64,000 nucleotides of DNA from Xanthomonas indica (GTDB taxonomy: Bacteria > Pseudomonadota > Gammaproteobacteria > Xanthomonadales > Xanthomonadaceae), in assembly GCF_040529045.1 (NCBI RefSeq), contig NZ_CP131914.1, forward strand, positions 4,200,501 to 4,264,500, given 5' to 3'. Positions 51,602-61,300 of the stretch are shown here, in pieces (positions within the stretch are counted from its first letter, which is position 1; the number at the start of each line of letters is the position of its first letter). The position numbers were made by a program, and so were the translations under genes. Below the pieces are notes generated by a model that did not search any database, had not been told where the DNA came from, and worked only from the letters and a program-made list of their open reading frames with translations.

Positions 51602-53058
51602 CAGCGCGGCTCCAGCGACGGCGGGGTCGCGCCGATCAGGCCGGCGCCTTCCAGGTGCGCAGCGAGCGCGAACAAGCGGTCCTCGCGCCCCGGCGCGGCG
51701 ATCAGTTGCACGCCCAGCGGCAACTGCCCCGGGCGGTACAGCGGCGCGGCCAGCACCGGGCAGCGCGCCAGGCCCAGCGGCTGGGTGAACACGCCGAGGT
51801 TGGCGCGCGCCGACACCGCCGCCCCGTCGAGTTGGATCGTCTCCTGGTCGATGCGCGGCGCCGCGCACGGTGTGGCCGGCGCCAGCAGCACGTCGACCCC
51901 GTCCCACAGGCGCTGCATCGCCTCGGCGAACCACGCACCGAAGCGCTGCGCGTCGGCAATGGCCGCGGCGGGCAGTTGCAGCCCGGCGAGCAGGCGATCG
52001 CGCGTGGCCGGATCGAAGCGGTCGCCGTGCGCGGCCAGCGCTTCGCGATGGCGATAGCCGCCCTCGGCCGCGGTCATCACGAACGCCGCCGCGCGGGCGC
52101 GTTCGGCCTGCGGCAGTTCGCGCCAGGCGTTGCCGCCCAGCGCGTCGTGCAGCGCGGCCAGGCCGGCCTCCAGCTCCGGATCGAGATTGCGCCGGAACCA
52201 GCCGTCCAGGCGCGCCACGCGCAAACCGGCGGCGTCCAGCGACGGCAGCCGCTGCCCGCGCATGGCCTCGTACACCACGCGCAGGTCGGCGACCGTGGTC
52301 GCAAACGGCCCGACCACGTCGAAGGCCTCGACGAACGGAAACACGCCATCCACCGCCAGGCTGCCATGGCTTGGGCGCAGCCCGTAGACGCCGCACAGCG
52401 CCGCCGGCACGCGGATCGAGCCGTTGGTGTCCGAGCCCAGCGCGAACGGCACCCAGCGCGCCGCCACCGCCGCCGCCGAGCCGCCGGAGGAACCGCCGGC
52501 CAGGCGCTGCGGATCGTGCGGATTGGCGGTGGTGCCGTAGTGCGCGTTGACCGTGGCGAAGCCGTAGGCGAACTCGTCCATGTTGGCGGTGCCGACCAAC
52601 ACCGCGCCGGCCTCGGCCAGGCGCCGCACCACCGCCGCATCGTGCGTGGCCGGCGCGGCATCGGCGCGCAGCGCGGCGCCGGCGGTGGTCGCCAGGCCGG
52701 CGACATCGAACAGGTCCTTGACCACGAACGGCACGCCGGCCAGCGCACCGCCATCGCTGCCGCCGGCCAATGCCGCCTGCACGCGCGCGGCGTCGGCCTC
52801 GGCACGCGCCGGCAGCGGTCGCGTCACCGCACACAGTTGCGGATTGTCGCGTTCGATCTGCGCCAGCGCCTGCCGCGCGTGCCGCTGCGCAGCGCCGCCG
52901 TCGGCACGCGTGGCCGCGACCAGCGGGGCGATGACCCCGCCCTCCTGCGGCGCCGACGGTGGCGGTGGCGCGGCGAAGTCCTGCAGCAGTTGCGCGTAGC
53001 CGCGCAGCAGTTCGGCGTTGCGCTGGATACCGGCCTGCCACGTCTCTGGGATCTGCAT
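51601..53058 (-). CDS. hpxY: AtzE/HpxY-family amidase with fused partial HpxX (DUF4089) segment
   Basis: A 485-residue amidase-signature enzyme. The Ser-cisSer-Lys triad is visible: Lys in VKDLFDVAG, the cis-Ser in RLAGGSSGGSAAAVAA and the nucleophile Ser in the same Gly/Ser-rich loop, with DTNGSIRVPAALCGVYGLRP following. It belongs to the AtzE/HpxY branch, thought to release ammonia from oxalurate-type substrates. Residues 1-35 (IPETWQAGIQRNAELLRGYA, then LLQDFAAPPPP) resemble the C-terminal half of HpxX/AtzG, normally a separate subunit of about 60 residues. The fusion lacks the first 20 or so residues of HpxX. ATG 53058 has a GGCGACC spacing typical of weak sites. Confidence 0.84.
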   Translation of the reverse strand: MQIPETWQAGIQRNAELLRGYAQLLQDFAAPPPPSAPQEGGVIAPLVAATRADGGAAQRHARQALAQIERDNPQLCAVTRPLPARAEADAARVQAALAGGSDGGALAGVPFVVKDLFDVAGLATTAGAALRADAAPATHDAAVVRRLAEAGAVLVGTANMDEFAYGFATVNAHYGTTANPHDPQRLAGGSSGGSAAAVAARWVPFALGSDTNGSIRVPAALCGVYGLRPSHGSLAVDGVFPFVEAFDVVGPFATTVADLRVVYEAMRGQRLPSLDAAGLRVARLDGWFRRNLDPELEAGLAALHDALGGNAWRELPQAERARAAAFVMTAAEGGYRHREALAAHGDRFDPATRDRLLAGLQLPAAAIADAQRFGAWFAEAMQRLWDGVDVLLAPATPCAAPRIDQETIQLDGAAVSARANLGVFTQPLGLARCPVLAAPLYRPGQLPLGVQLIAAPGREDRLFALAAHLEGAGLIGATPPSLEPR

Positions 53059-53120
53059 GAGGTCGCCTCGCTGAAGGGGGAGCGGTGCACGCTGTCGATC
53101 GCCAGCGTCGCCTGCAAGGC

Positions 53121-53147
53121 GCGGTTCGCGCAACCGCCGCGAACCGC
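53121..53147. promoter_or_regulatory. Perfect 10-bp inverted repeat before hpxXY
   Basis: GCGGTTCGCG (53121-53130) and CGCGAACCGC (53138-53147) with a 7-base spacer lie 63 bases upstream of the hpxY start and about 100 bases after the nucleoside hydrolase stop. It could be an operator or a terminator; no T-run is seen on the minus strand. Confidence 0.45.
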
Positions 53148-53249
53148 GGGCGTGTCCTCCGACTACGCGTCCGTCACCTTGGGCCTGGCCTGGACGGCGC
53201 CGGCGTCACGCGGTGCGGCGCCCCACCGACCGTAGGCCGATGGCCCGCC

Positions 53250-54374
53250 CTACCCCGGCAGCGGCGCGCCCAGCGCCGGCGGCTGCGGCGCGGTCAGGCG
53301 CTCGACCAGCAACTGCTCGATCGCGGCCACGTCCACCTCGCGCACCACCTGCTGCGCCTGCTCGCCCAGGCCCGGCTGGTAGCCCGGCGCCCACGACAGG
53401 ATGTCGCCGTAGCCGGCGCCGAACTCGGTGTTGGTGTCCACGTACAGGGTCTCGCTGACGGTAGCCAGTTCCGGACGCAGCCACACCGCGGTGGCCAGTT
53501 CGTCCCACATCGGGAAGCCGGGTTCGCGCCGGCGCAGCGCATGGCCGATCGGCGTGTCGGCGGCGCTCATCCGTGCCAGCAGTTGTGGGGTCAGTTCGGT
53601 CGCGGTGGACGGATCCACCGGCACCATCACCATGCGCCGCCACGGCGCGCGCATCACGATGCTGGCCGCTTCCGGATCCCAGCGGATGTTGAACTCGCGC
53701 CGCGGCGAATTGACGAACTCGCGCGCGAACTGCGCCGCCGAGACGCTGTCGCGGCGCTGCCGCGGATTGAGGCTGCCGCCCATGTAGACCAGTTCCTTGG
53801 CCAGCGAGGCGAACGCCGGATCCAGCCGCTGCGCCAGCGCCAGGTTGGTCAGCGGCCCGGTGGCGACGATGCTGACCTCGCCCGGGAACTCGCGCACCTT
53901 GCGGATCATGAACAAGGCGGCAGGCTCGCTGGCCGCCTGCACCACGCTCGGATTACCCAGCGGCAGATCCGGGACCACGTCGTGGGCGTGGTAGCGCGGC
54001 GCGCTCTGCACCGTGTCGTGCTCGACCCACTGCCGGGTCCAGGCGCCCTTCCATAGCAACTTGCCGTACAGCGCCTCCCAGCGCTCGGTGGCCAGCTCGC
54101 TGTTGAGCAGCGGGAACACCGGGCCGGGCAGCACCGGCACCTCGCCGCGCCCGGCGATCTCGAGCAAGCGCCGGGTGTGCGCCAGCGCCTCGTCGCGCCA
54201 GATGTTGCCGCTGACCACCGAGATGCCGAGCACCTCGACCTCGGGCGATTGCAGCAACAACAACTGCGCGGGGGTGAAGCCGTCGATGTCGTCCTCGAGG
54301 ATGACGCGGCGGCGCGGCGCGATGGCGGATGGAGAAGTGAGCGTGGTGGCGGTGCTGGCGGAGGCGATCGGCAT
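53250..54374 (-). CDS. Nucleoside hydrolase family protein with altered metal site
   Basis: A 374-residue protein of the inosine-uridine nucleoside hydrolase superfamily. SIVATGPLTNLALAQRLDP is the diagnostic central motif, and KELVYMGGSLNP and EFNIRWDPEAASIV are also conserved. The N-terminal metal loop reads ILEDDIDGFTPAQLLLL instead of DTDPGxDD, so the paired Asp is replaced by Phe-Thr, and the C-terminal HDPLA motif reads MWDELA, with Trp at the His position. A purine-nucleoside cleaving role would feed xanthine dehydrogenase, and it lies on the same strand just upstream of the ureide genes. The changes warn that substrate or activity may differ. ATG 54374 is the likely start; a longer upstream frame is not convincing. 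Confidence 0.82.
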   Translation of the reverse strand: MPIASASTATTLTSPSAIAPRRRVILEDDIDGFTPAQLLLLQSPEVEVLGISVVSGNIWRDEALAHTRRLLEIAGRGEVPVLPGPVFPLLNSELATERWEALYGKLLWKGAWTRQWVEHDTVQSAPRYHAHDVVPDLPLGNPSVVQAASEPAALFMIRKVREFPGEVSIVATGPLTNLALAQRLDPAFASLAKELVYMGGSLNPRQRRDSVSAAQFAREFVNSPRREFNIRWDPEAASIVMRAPWRRMVMVPVDPSTATELTPQLLARMSAADTPIGHALRRREPGFPMWDELATAVWLRPELATVSETLYVDTNTEFGAGYGDILSWAPGYQPGLGEQAQQVVREVDVAAIEQLLVERLTAPQPPALGAPLPG

Positions 54375-54659
54375 GAGGCGGGACGGTCGGTGGCGGAACG
54401 GGACACAAGGCGCGACCCGCGCGCGGGCACGCCGGTCGAAGCGAGAAGGGCGGCGCGTCGAAACGGAACAGCCGGCGACGTGCCGCATGGGCAGTAGGGT
54501 AATCGGGTTTGCCTGCATCGCCACGCACGGCGATGTGCCGCGGTGTACCGGCATGCGGCGCTCGTTGCCTCCATGAGGAGCGGCGACGATGTGCGACCCG
54601 CGCCGACGCCTTGGGCAGCCGCGTAAACTTGGCGCGTACTCGAACCACGGAAGGACCGC

Positions 54660-55166
54660 ATGCACGACCGAACCGATCGACCGCCTGCGCACGCACAGAC
54701 GCGCGTGCCGCTGCTGGTCCGCACGACCTCGCCCGCGCATTTCCTGCTGGCGCTGCTGCTCGGCGCGAGCCTGCAGCGCGCGCTCCCCCTGCCGCTGCCG
54801 CAGGGCGCCACGCTGGCCTGGCTGCAACTGGGCGGCGGCGTGGTCGCGCTCGCCGGCCTGCTGCTGGCGTGCTGGTGCTTCGTGCTGTTCGCGCGCGATC
54901 GCACCACCCTGCTGCCCGAGCGCATGCCGGCGCAGTTGGTCTGCCACGGGCCGTACCGGCATACCCGCAATCCGATGTACGTCAGCCTGATCCTGAGCTA
55001 CCTCGGCCTGAGCGTACAGATCGGTTGGCCCTGGTCGGCGCTGCTGCTGCCGTTGCCGCTGCTGGCGTTGCAGTGGGTGGTGATCCCCTACGAGGAAGCG
55101 CGCCTGCGCGAGCGCTTCGGCAGCGCCTACGACCGCTACTGCGCGCAGGTCGCGCGCTGGCTGTAG
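54660..55166 (+). CDS. Isoprenylcysteine carboxyl-methyltransferase-like membrane enzyme
   Basis: A 168-residue integral membrane protein with four predicted TM segments (about 25-45, 52-80, 102-120, 122-140). The C-terminal ICMT/PEMT signature is present: HGPYRHTRNPMYV (NPMY), then PYEEARLRERFGSAYDRYCAQVARW, which binds SAM at the membrane. Bacterial members methylate lipids or small substrates of unknown identity; no prenyl-cysteine protein is expected. It is divergent from the nucleoside hydrolase, with about 285 bases between. Confidence 0.86.
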   Translation: MHDRTDRPPAHAQTRVPLLVRTTSPAHFLLALLLGASLQRALPLPLPQGATLAWLQLGGGVVALAGLLLACWCFVLFARDRTTLLPERMPAQLVCHGPYRHTRNPMYVSLILSYLGLSVQIGWPWSALLLPLPLLALQWVVIPYEEARLRERFGSAYDRYCAQVARWL

Positions 55167-55188
55167 CCGCCGGCCGCGCCGGCGCGCC

Positions 55189-55692
55189 TCAGCGCGCCAG
55201 CCACCAGGCCGCCGCCGCGGCCAGCAGCAGCGCCAGCAGGATCCAGCGCCAGCGCCCACCGTGGTCGCCGGCGCTCACCGCCGAGGCGGCGCCCAGGGTC
55301 GGCGCCGACCGCAGATGCCGCTGCACCAGGTCCAGTGCCTCGCGCAGCGACATCTCCGGGTAGTGCGCGAACACCAGCTTGGCGGCCTTGCGCCGCTCGC
55401 CGCGGCGCAGCGCCAGCTCCGCCGCCGGCGGCAGGCGCCGTTCCTCTGGCACGGTCGACGCCTGCCTCCTGGCCGCAGTGTCCGGCCTCGAGCCCGCTGC
55501 CGGGCCGGAAGCGTGGCGGTCGAGCAGCTCGGTCACCGAGCGTGCCGCGCCGGCCAGCAGCCAGGCGTCGACCTGCTCCTTGGCGCTGCGCAGGTCCATG
55601 CCGGTGTAGGTCCGCAGCAGCTTGATCGCCTGGATGATCTGGCCCTGCGCGAGGGCATCGGCAACCTGCGGGGGCGGCGGGTTCGGGTTCAT
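55189..55692 (-). CDS. Membrane-anchored protein with ribosomal L7/L12-like segments
   Basis: A 167-residue hypothetical protein. Residues 8-48 (ALAQGQIIQAIKLLRTYTG and MDLRSAKEQVDAWL) match the C-terminal L7/L12 helix-turn pattern (IK-x-R...G-L-AK-VD). A second, weaker copy occurs at about 92-128 (GERRKAAKLVFAHYPEMSLREALDLVQ). A C-terminal TM helix (RWILLALLLAAAAAWWLA) anchors the protein with a very short periplasmic tail. Such tail-anchored L7/L12-domain proteins recur in Xanthomonadaceae with unknown role. It is convergent with the methyltransferase gene, 22 bases apart. Confidence 0.78.
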   Translation of the reverse strand: MNPNPPPPQVADALAQGQIIQAIKLLRTYTGMDLRSAKEQVDAWLLAGAARSVTELLDRHASGPAAGSRPDTAARRQASTVPEERRLPPAAELALRRGERRKAAKLVFAHYPEMSLREALDLVQRHLRSAPTLGAASAVSAGDHGGRWRWILLALLLAAAAAWWLAR

Positions 55693-55817
55693 GTCGCAGG
55701 TGCTGAGATCGGGACGCGCCAGTCTTGCCGCTGGCCGGTTAAGCGGCTGTGGCAGCGCGCGACGGCGGCGGTCCCGCCCTCACGTGTCCATCATTCGGCT
55801 CCCCTAAAGATCGCGTC

Positions 55818-56360
55818 ATGAACATCGAAATCTGGCAAGGCGACATCACCGAACTCGACGTGGACGCGATCGTCAACGCCGCCAACGAGTCCCTGCTCGG
55901 CGGCGGCGGCGTGGACGGCGCGATCCACCGTGCCGCCGGCCCGGACCTGCTGGAAGACTGTCGACGCCTGCCGGAACTCAAGCCCGGCGTGCGCTGCCCG
56001 GTGGGCGAGGTTCGCGCGACCGCGGGCCACCGGCTCAAGGCGCGGCATGTGCTGCATACCGTCGGCCCGGTGTGGCGCGACGGCGCCCACAACGAACCCG
56101 CGCTGCTCGCCAACTGCTACTGGCGCACGCTGCGCCTGGCCGAGCAGATGGGCCTGCACTCGGTGGCATTCCCGGCGATCAGCTGCGGCGTCTATGGCTA
56201 TCCGCTGCACCAGGCCGCGCGCATCGCGGTCACCGAGACCGACGCCTGGCAGCGCGCGCACGCGGTGCCGAAGCGGATCATCCTGGTGGCCTACAACGAG
56301 GCCACCGCCAAGGCGTATCGGCAAGCGCTGCGCGACGTGCAGTGCGCCACCGCGGCCTGA
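55818..56360 (+). CDS. Macrodomain protein (O-acetyl-ADP-ribose deacetylase type)
   Basis: A 180-residue single macrodomain. IVNAANESLLGGGGVDGAIHRAAG contains the Asn and Gly-rich, Asp-containing loop for ADP-ribose; the second loop is SVAFPAISCGVYGYPLHQAA. This is the MacroD/YmdB class, which removes acetyl from O-acetyl-ADP-ribose or mono-ADP-ribose from acidic residues. ATG 55818 gives the standard start MNIEIWQGDIT. No ADP-ribosyltransferase or toxin partner is near. Confidence 0.94.
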   Translation: MNIEIWQGDITELDVDAIVNAANESLLGGGGVDGAIHRAAGPDLLEDCRRLPELKPGVRCPVGEVRATAGHRLKARHVLHTVGPVWRDGAHNEPALLANCYWRTLRLAEQMGLHSVAFPAISCGVYGYPLHQAARIAVTETDAWQRAHAVPKRIILVAYNEATAKAYRQALRDVQCATAA

Positions 56361-56609
56361 GCGTCCGACCAACTGGCGGGGCTCAACCAGGCAGCCATTG
56401 CCCACCTCTGACCTTGCAAGGCCTGCCTTCCACCCTATGGCGGGCGTTGAAGGGTCCGCAGTAACAGCACCCGCATTGCTGTGGGTATTTCCCCGACACC
56501 GTGTCGGGGGACGCGGCAAAGAGTGATGCCGCGCTCAGATTTGCTCAGATTGATCCGCGGTCGGAAGGCTACATTGCGCGAGCCTCAATCCTAACGCCGC
56601 CTTAACATC
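56361..56609. other. Intergenic region before the two-partner secretion locus
   Basis: About 250 bases. It includes the inverted repeat CCCCGACAC-C-GTGTCGGGG (56491-56509), 100 bases before tpsB. The rest is unremarkable and lacks a T-run. It should hold the tpsBA promoter. Confidence 0.55.
56491..56509. promoter_or_regulatory. 9-bp perfect inverted repeat upstream of tpsB
   Basis: CCCCGACAC and GTGTCGGGG flank a single C. It could be an operator or a small hairpin in the tpsB leader; orientation toward tpsB and the lack of T-runs argue against a simple terminator. Confidence 0.4.
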
Positions 56610-58307
56610 ATGACGATCTCCTGCCGTCCGCGTCCTAGCACGCTGGCGAATGCGCTGTTCGCGCTTCCGTGGGCCGCCGGCCTCGCCTTGACCCTGACCT
56701 GCGTACCGGCCTTCGCCCAGGAAGCCGCCCCGGCCACCGGCACGGCCGCCGAGGCGACGCCCCCGATCGCGGTACAGGCGGTCCGCGTCACCGGCGTCGG
56801 CGACCATCCGCGCGAGCGGATCGATCCGGCGCGCCTGCAGGCGCTGGCCGACGCCCGCCTGCGTACGCTCGGCGGCGGCACGCTGCCGGCCCAGCTCAGC
56901 TTCGCGCAACTGCAGCAGATCGCCGACGCGCTGACCCAGGCCTATCGTCAGGCCGGCTTCCTGGTCGCCCGCGCGTATCTGCCGGTGCAGACCCTGGGAC
57001 CGGACCAGGTGGTCGAGATCCGCGTGATCGAAGGCCGGGTCGGCAAGATCACCGTCGAGGGCGCGCGCCGCTACGACGACCGCCTGATCGCCAGCCCCGC
57101 CCTGGCCCTGCAGGGCCAGATCCTGCGCCAGCAGGACCTGCAATCGGCGCTGCTGTACACCCGCGACCTGCCGGGCGTCTCCGCCACCTCCGTGCTCAAG
57201 CCCGGCGCCAATCCCGGCGAGACCGACGTGGTGATCCAGGCCAGCGAGGAGCGTCCGCTGCAGGTCAGCGTCGGGGCCAGCAACTACGGCACCCCGAGCA
57301 TCGGCCGCTACCGCGCCCAGCTCGGCGTGGACTGGAACAACCCGCTGGGCCTGGGCGACCACCTGTCGGCCAGCTACGCCTATGCGCTGGATCCGGCCAA
57401 TACCTGGCAGGGCAGCTTCGCTTACCAGGTGCCGATCGCCGGCGTGGACGGCCTGAGCGCCAGCGCGTCCTACACGCGCAGCGTGGTCAACCTCGACAAC
57501 GGCGCGTTCGCCACGCTCGACATCCACGGTCCGACCCAGCAAACGGCACTGGGCCTGGACTGGAAATTCGTCAATTCCGACGCCTGGCGCGTGCAGAGCT
57601 GGCTGCACCTGGTCAAGGAGAGCTCGCGCCTGCAGGGCCTGGGCGTGCTGTTGTCCAAGCAGAAATTCGACGTGGCCGAGCTCGGTACCAGCGTGCGCCA
57701 CGACGACCGCCAGCGCCACGCCATCGACCTGCTGCAGCTCAGCGTGCGCGGCGCGCTCGACGACGACTCGCCGCAGACCGACTACCTGTACGCCCGCCAC
57801 GACCGCCACTTCACGGTCGCCCGCCTGAGCTACACCCGGCTGCAGGGGCTGACCGCCACGCAGCGCCTGCAGCTGCGCTTCAACGGCCAGTACAGCGACG
57901 ACACCCTGACCCCGCTGGAACAGTTCTCGCTGGGCGGACCGACCAGCGTGCGCGCCTTCCCGCTCGGCGCCGCGCTCGGCGACCGCGGCTTCGATTCCGG
58001 CCTGGAGTACCAGGTGGACGCACCCGGCTTCGCCACCGCCGCCTCGCCGTTCGGCGGTCGCGCCTGGGGCCAGTTGCTGACCGCCAGCGTGTTCTACGAC
58101 TACGGCCGGGTCTACCCCAACGGCGCCAACCGCGCGGTGTACGACAGCGTTACCACCTTCGAAGGCGCTGGTGTCGGCCTCGGCTTCCGGCTGCCCGACT
58201 GGCACGGGCTCTCGTTCGATCTGGCCGCAGCCAAGCCCACCGGCACCACCCAGCCGGGCGACGGCAAGGACGTGCGCTACTGGGCCCGCTTCGGCCTGAC
58301 CTTCTGA
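56610..58307 (+). CDS. TpsB outer-membrane transporter (ShlB/FhaC/HecB family)
   Basis: A 565-residue Omp85-superfamily transporter with a signal peptide (ending ACVPAFAQ-like). Two POTRA-type domains lie at about 50-205: LQQIADALTQAYRQAGFLVARAYLP, then EIRVIEGRVGKITVEG. A 16-strand barrel follows, containing the L6 lid motif as TSVRAFPLG and ending with WARFGLTF, an outer-membrane-protein C-terminal Phe. It threads the neighbouring TpsA across the outer membrane. The gene is 13 bases before tpsA, so the two form an operon. Confidence 0.95.
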   Translation: MTISCRPRPSTLANALFALPWAAGLALTLTCVPAFAQEAAPATGTAAEATPPIAVQAVRVTGVGDHPRERIDPARLQALADARLRTLGGGTLPAQLSFAQLQQIADALTQAYRQAGFLVARAYLPVQTLGPDQVVEIRVIEGRVGKITVEGARRYDDRLIASPALALQGQILRQQDLQSALLYTRDLPGVSATSVLKPGANPGETDVVIQASEERPLQVSVGASNYGTPSIGRYRAQLGVDWNNPLGLGDHLSASYAYALDPANTWQGSFAYQVPIAGVDGLSASASYTRSVVNLDNGAFATLDIHGPTQQTALGLDWKFVNSDAWRVQSWLHLVKESSRLQGLGVLLSKQKFDVAELGTSVRHDDRQRHAIDLLQLSVRGALDDDSPQTDYLYARHDRHFTVARLSYTRLQGLTATQRLQLRFNGQYSDDTLTPLEQFSLGGPTSVRAFPLGAALGDRGFDSGLEYQVDAPGFATAASPFGGRAWGQLLTASVFYDYGRVYPNGANRAVYDSVTTFEGAGVGLGFRLPDWHGLSFDLAAAKPTGTTQPGDGKDVRYWARFGLTF

Positions 58308-58320
58308 CCTGGGGATCCCC

Positions 58321-61300
58321 ATGAACCGCATCTACCGCCTCGTCTTCAACCGCAGTCTCGGCGTGCTCCAGGTCGCCTCCGAAGTCGCCGCCGGCCACGC
58401 CGGCAGCGCTGGCGCGAGCGCTGCGCGCCTGGCCGCGCCGCTGCTGCCCTTCGCCCTGGCCTGCGCACTGGCCGCGCCGGCCTACGCCAGCGGCGTGCCG
58501 TCGCTGTCCAGCGCCACCGGCGCCACCGTGTCGCAGAACGGCGGCACGCTGCAGATCGACCAGAACGCCGCCAAGGCCGTGCTGAACTGGAACAGCTTCA
58601 ACGTCGGCAAGGATGCCAGCGTGGTGTTCCTGCAGCCGTCCAGCTCGGCGGTGGCGCTCAACCTGATCGACGCCAGCCGCGGCGCCAGCGTCATCGACGG
58701 CAGCCTGCGCGCCAACGGCAACGTGTTCCTGATCAACTCCGCCGGCATCCTGTTCGGCAACCACGCGCAGGTGAACGTCGGCGGCCTGGTCGCCAGTTCG
58801 CTGGGCCTGGCCGGCGACGATGACAGCGGCTACCTGCTCGCCCGCGGTGAGCATGGCGCCGCAAGCGTGATCAACCAGGGCAGCATCCGCGCCGGCAACG
58901 GCGGCTCGGTCAACCTGGCCGGCAACCATGTCGCCAACCGCGGCAGCATCACCGCCGACGGCGGCGCCATCCGCCTGCTCTCCGCCGACCAGGTCAAGGT
59001 GACCATGGACGCGGCCGGCGCCATCGGCATGCAACTGGTCGCGGCCGCCAGCCAGTCGGTGGACGGCGCCGCGGCGGCGGTGGAGAACAGCGGCAGCCTG
59101 CGCGCCAACGGCGGACAGATCCTGCTGCAGGCCGGCAGCACCGGGCTGTCGCAGTTGCTGGTCAACAATACCGGCGCGCTCGAAGCCACCGGCATCGACA
59201 CCTCCGGCGGCAGCGTGCGCCTGGTCGGCAGCGGCGGCGACGTCGCCAGCAGCGGCCGCATCGATGTCTCCGGCACCCACGGCGGCAGCGTGCAGGTGCT
59301 GTCCGATGGCGCGGTGAACGTCGATGGCCGCATCGACGCCCGCGGCACCACGGCCGGCGGCAGTATCCGCATCGGCGGCGGCTACCAGGGCGGCGAACAG
59401 CTGCAACATGCCAGCGCGGCCACGGTCGCCAGCGGTGCGATGCTCGATGCCAGCGCGACCGGCCAGGGCAACGGCGGCTCGGTCGTGGTCTGGTCCGACG
59501 GCCACACCGCGGTGCATGGCGCGCTACGCGCTAACGCCGCCGGCAGCGGCAACGGCGGCCTGCTCGAAACCAGCGGCCACACCGTCGACTTCTCCGGCAT
59601 CGACGTCGGTGCCAAGGGCGCCGGACCTGGCAGCGCCGGCACCTGGCTGGTCGACCCGGAAGACCTGACCGTGGACAGCGCGGCCGCCAGCACCATCAGC
59701 GGCGCGTTGAACGGCGGCACCAACGTCACCCTGCTCGCCAGCCTCACCAACGCCAGCGGCCCGGGCAACGTGAGCAGCGGCGCCGGCGACATCAACGTCA
59801 ATGCGGCGATCGGCTGGAGCGGCAACTCCACGCTGACCCTGGACGCGTACCACAGCATCCACCTCAATGCCGCCGTCACCGCGACCGGCGACACGGGCGG
59901 CCTGGTGCTGAACTACGGCGGCTACACCGACAACGGCACCGTCGGCGGCACGGGCGACTACTACGTCAACAGCCCCGTCTCGCTCGGTGGCGCGCATGCC
60001 AGCCTGAGCATCAACGGACAGGCGTACCGGCTGATCCACTCGCTGGCCGACGCGGCCACCTATTTCAACACCCCTGGTTCCTACGCGCTGGCCCAGGACA
60101 TCGACCTGAGCGGCGTCACCCGCAGCAGCGCCCTGGTGTCCTCCTTCCAGAGCAAGCTGGCCGGCCTGGGCCACAGCATCAACAACCTGACGATCTCCGG
60201 CGCCAGCGGCTACGTCGGCCTGTTCGGCACCACCAGCAGCAACAGCCTCATCCGCGACCTGCACCTGGGCAATGTCTCCATCTCCGGCGGCTACTACGTC
60301 GGCGGTCTGGTCGGCTACAGCCAGGGCGCGATCAAGAACGTCACCGTCGACGGCACCGTGACCGGCACCTCGGGCGGCGTCGGCGGATTGGCCGGCTACA
60401 ACCTGGGCCTGATCGACAACGGCGTGTTCAACGGCAGCGTCAACGGGCAGAGCGCGGTCGGCGGCCTGGTCGGCAACAACGTCGGCGCCCCGATCCGCAA
60501 TTCCCACAGCACCGGCAGCGTGACCGGCAGTTCCTCCGACACCGGCGGCCTGGTCGGCTACAACGACGGCGGCAGCCTCAGCAACACGTATTCCACCAGC
60601 AACGTGAGCGGCACCAGCTATGTCGGCGGCCTGGCCGGATCGAACCAGAACAGCGGTACGATCAAGAACAGCTACGCCAGCGGCAGCGTCATCGGCACCA
60701 GCTACATTGTCGGCGGGCTGGTCGGCATGAACTACCAGAGCACCATCGCCAACGCCTACGCCACCGGCAGCGTCACCGCGCCGACCTCGGTCGGCGGACT
60801 GGTGGGCGTCAACAATCCAGGCAGCGCAGCCGTCACCTCCAGCAGCGTCAACAACAGTTACGCCACTGGCGCGGTCAGCGGCACCAACAATGTCGGTGGG
60901 CTGATCGGCGCCAATACGGGCAGCGTCAGCAATGCGTCCTGGGACGTCGGCAGCACCGGCCAGGCCAATGCCATCAGCAACAGCGGCAGCGGCAGCGTCA
61001 CCAACCTGACCAGCTTCGGCAGCGGCAACCGCTACAACCACGCCACGTACGGCAATCTCGGCACCTGGTCGCTGCTCGCCGGTACCAGCAACGTCTACGT
61101 CGCCAGCGATGGCGTCGGCAGCCCGGCCTGGATCATGATCGAGGGGCAGACGCGCCCGTTCCTGGCCAGCGAGTACAGCACCAGCGTCGGCAACGCGCAC
61201 CAGTTGCAGTTGATGGCGTACAACCTGGCGGCCAACTACAGCCTGTCCACCGACATCGATGCCAGCCAGACGGCCGGCAGCACTGCCAGCGGCATGTGGA

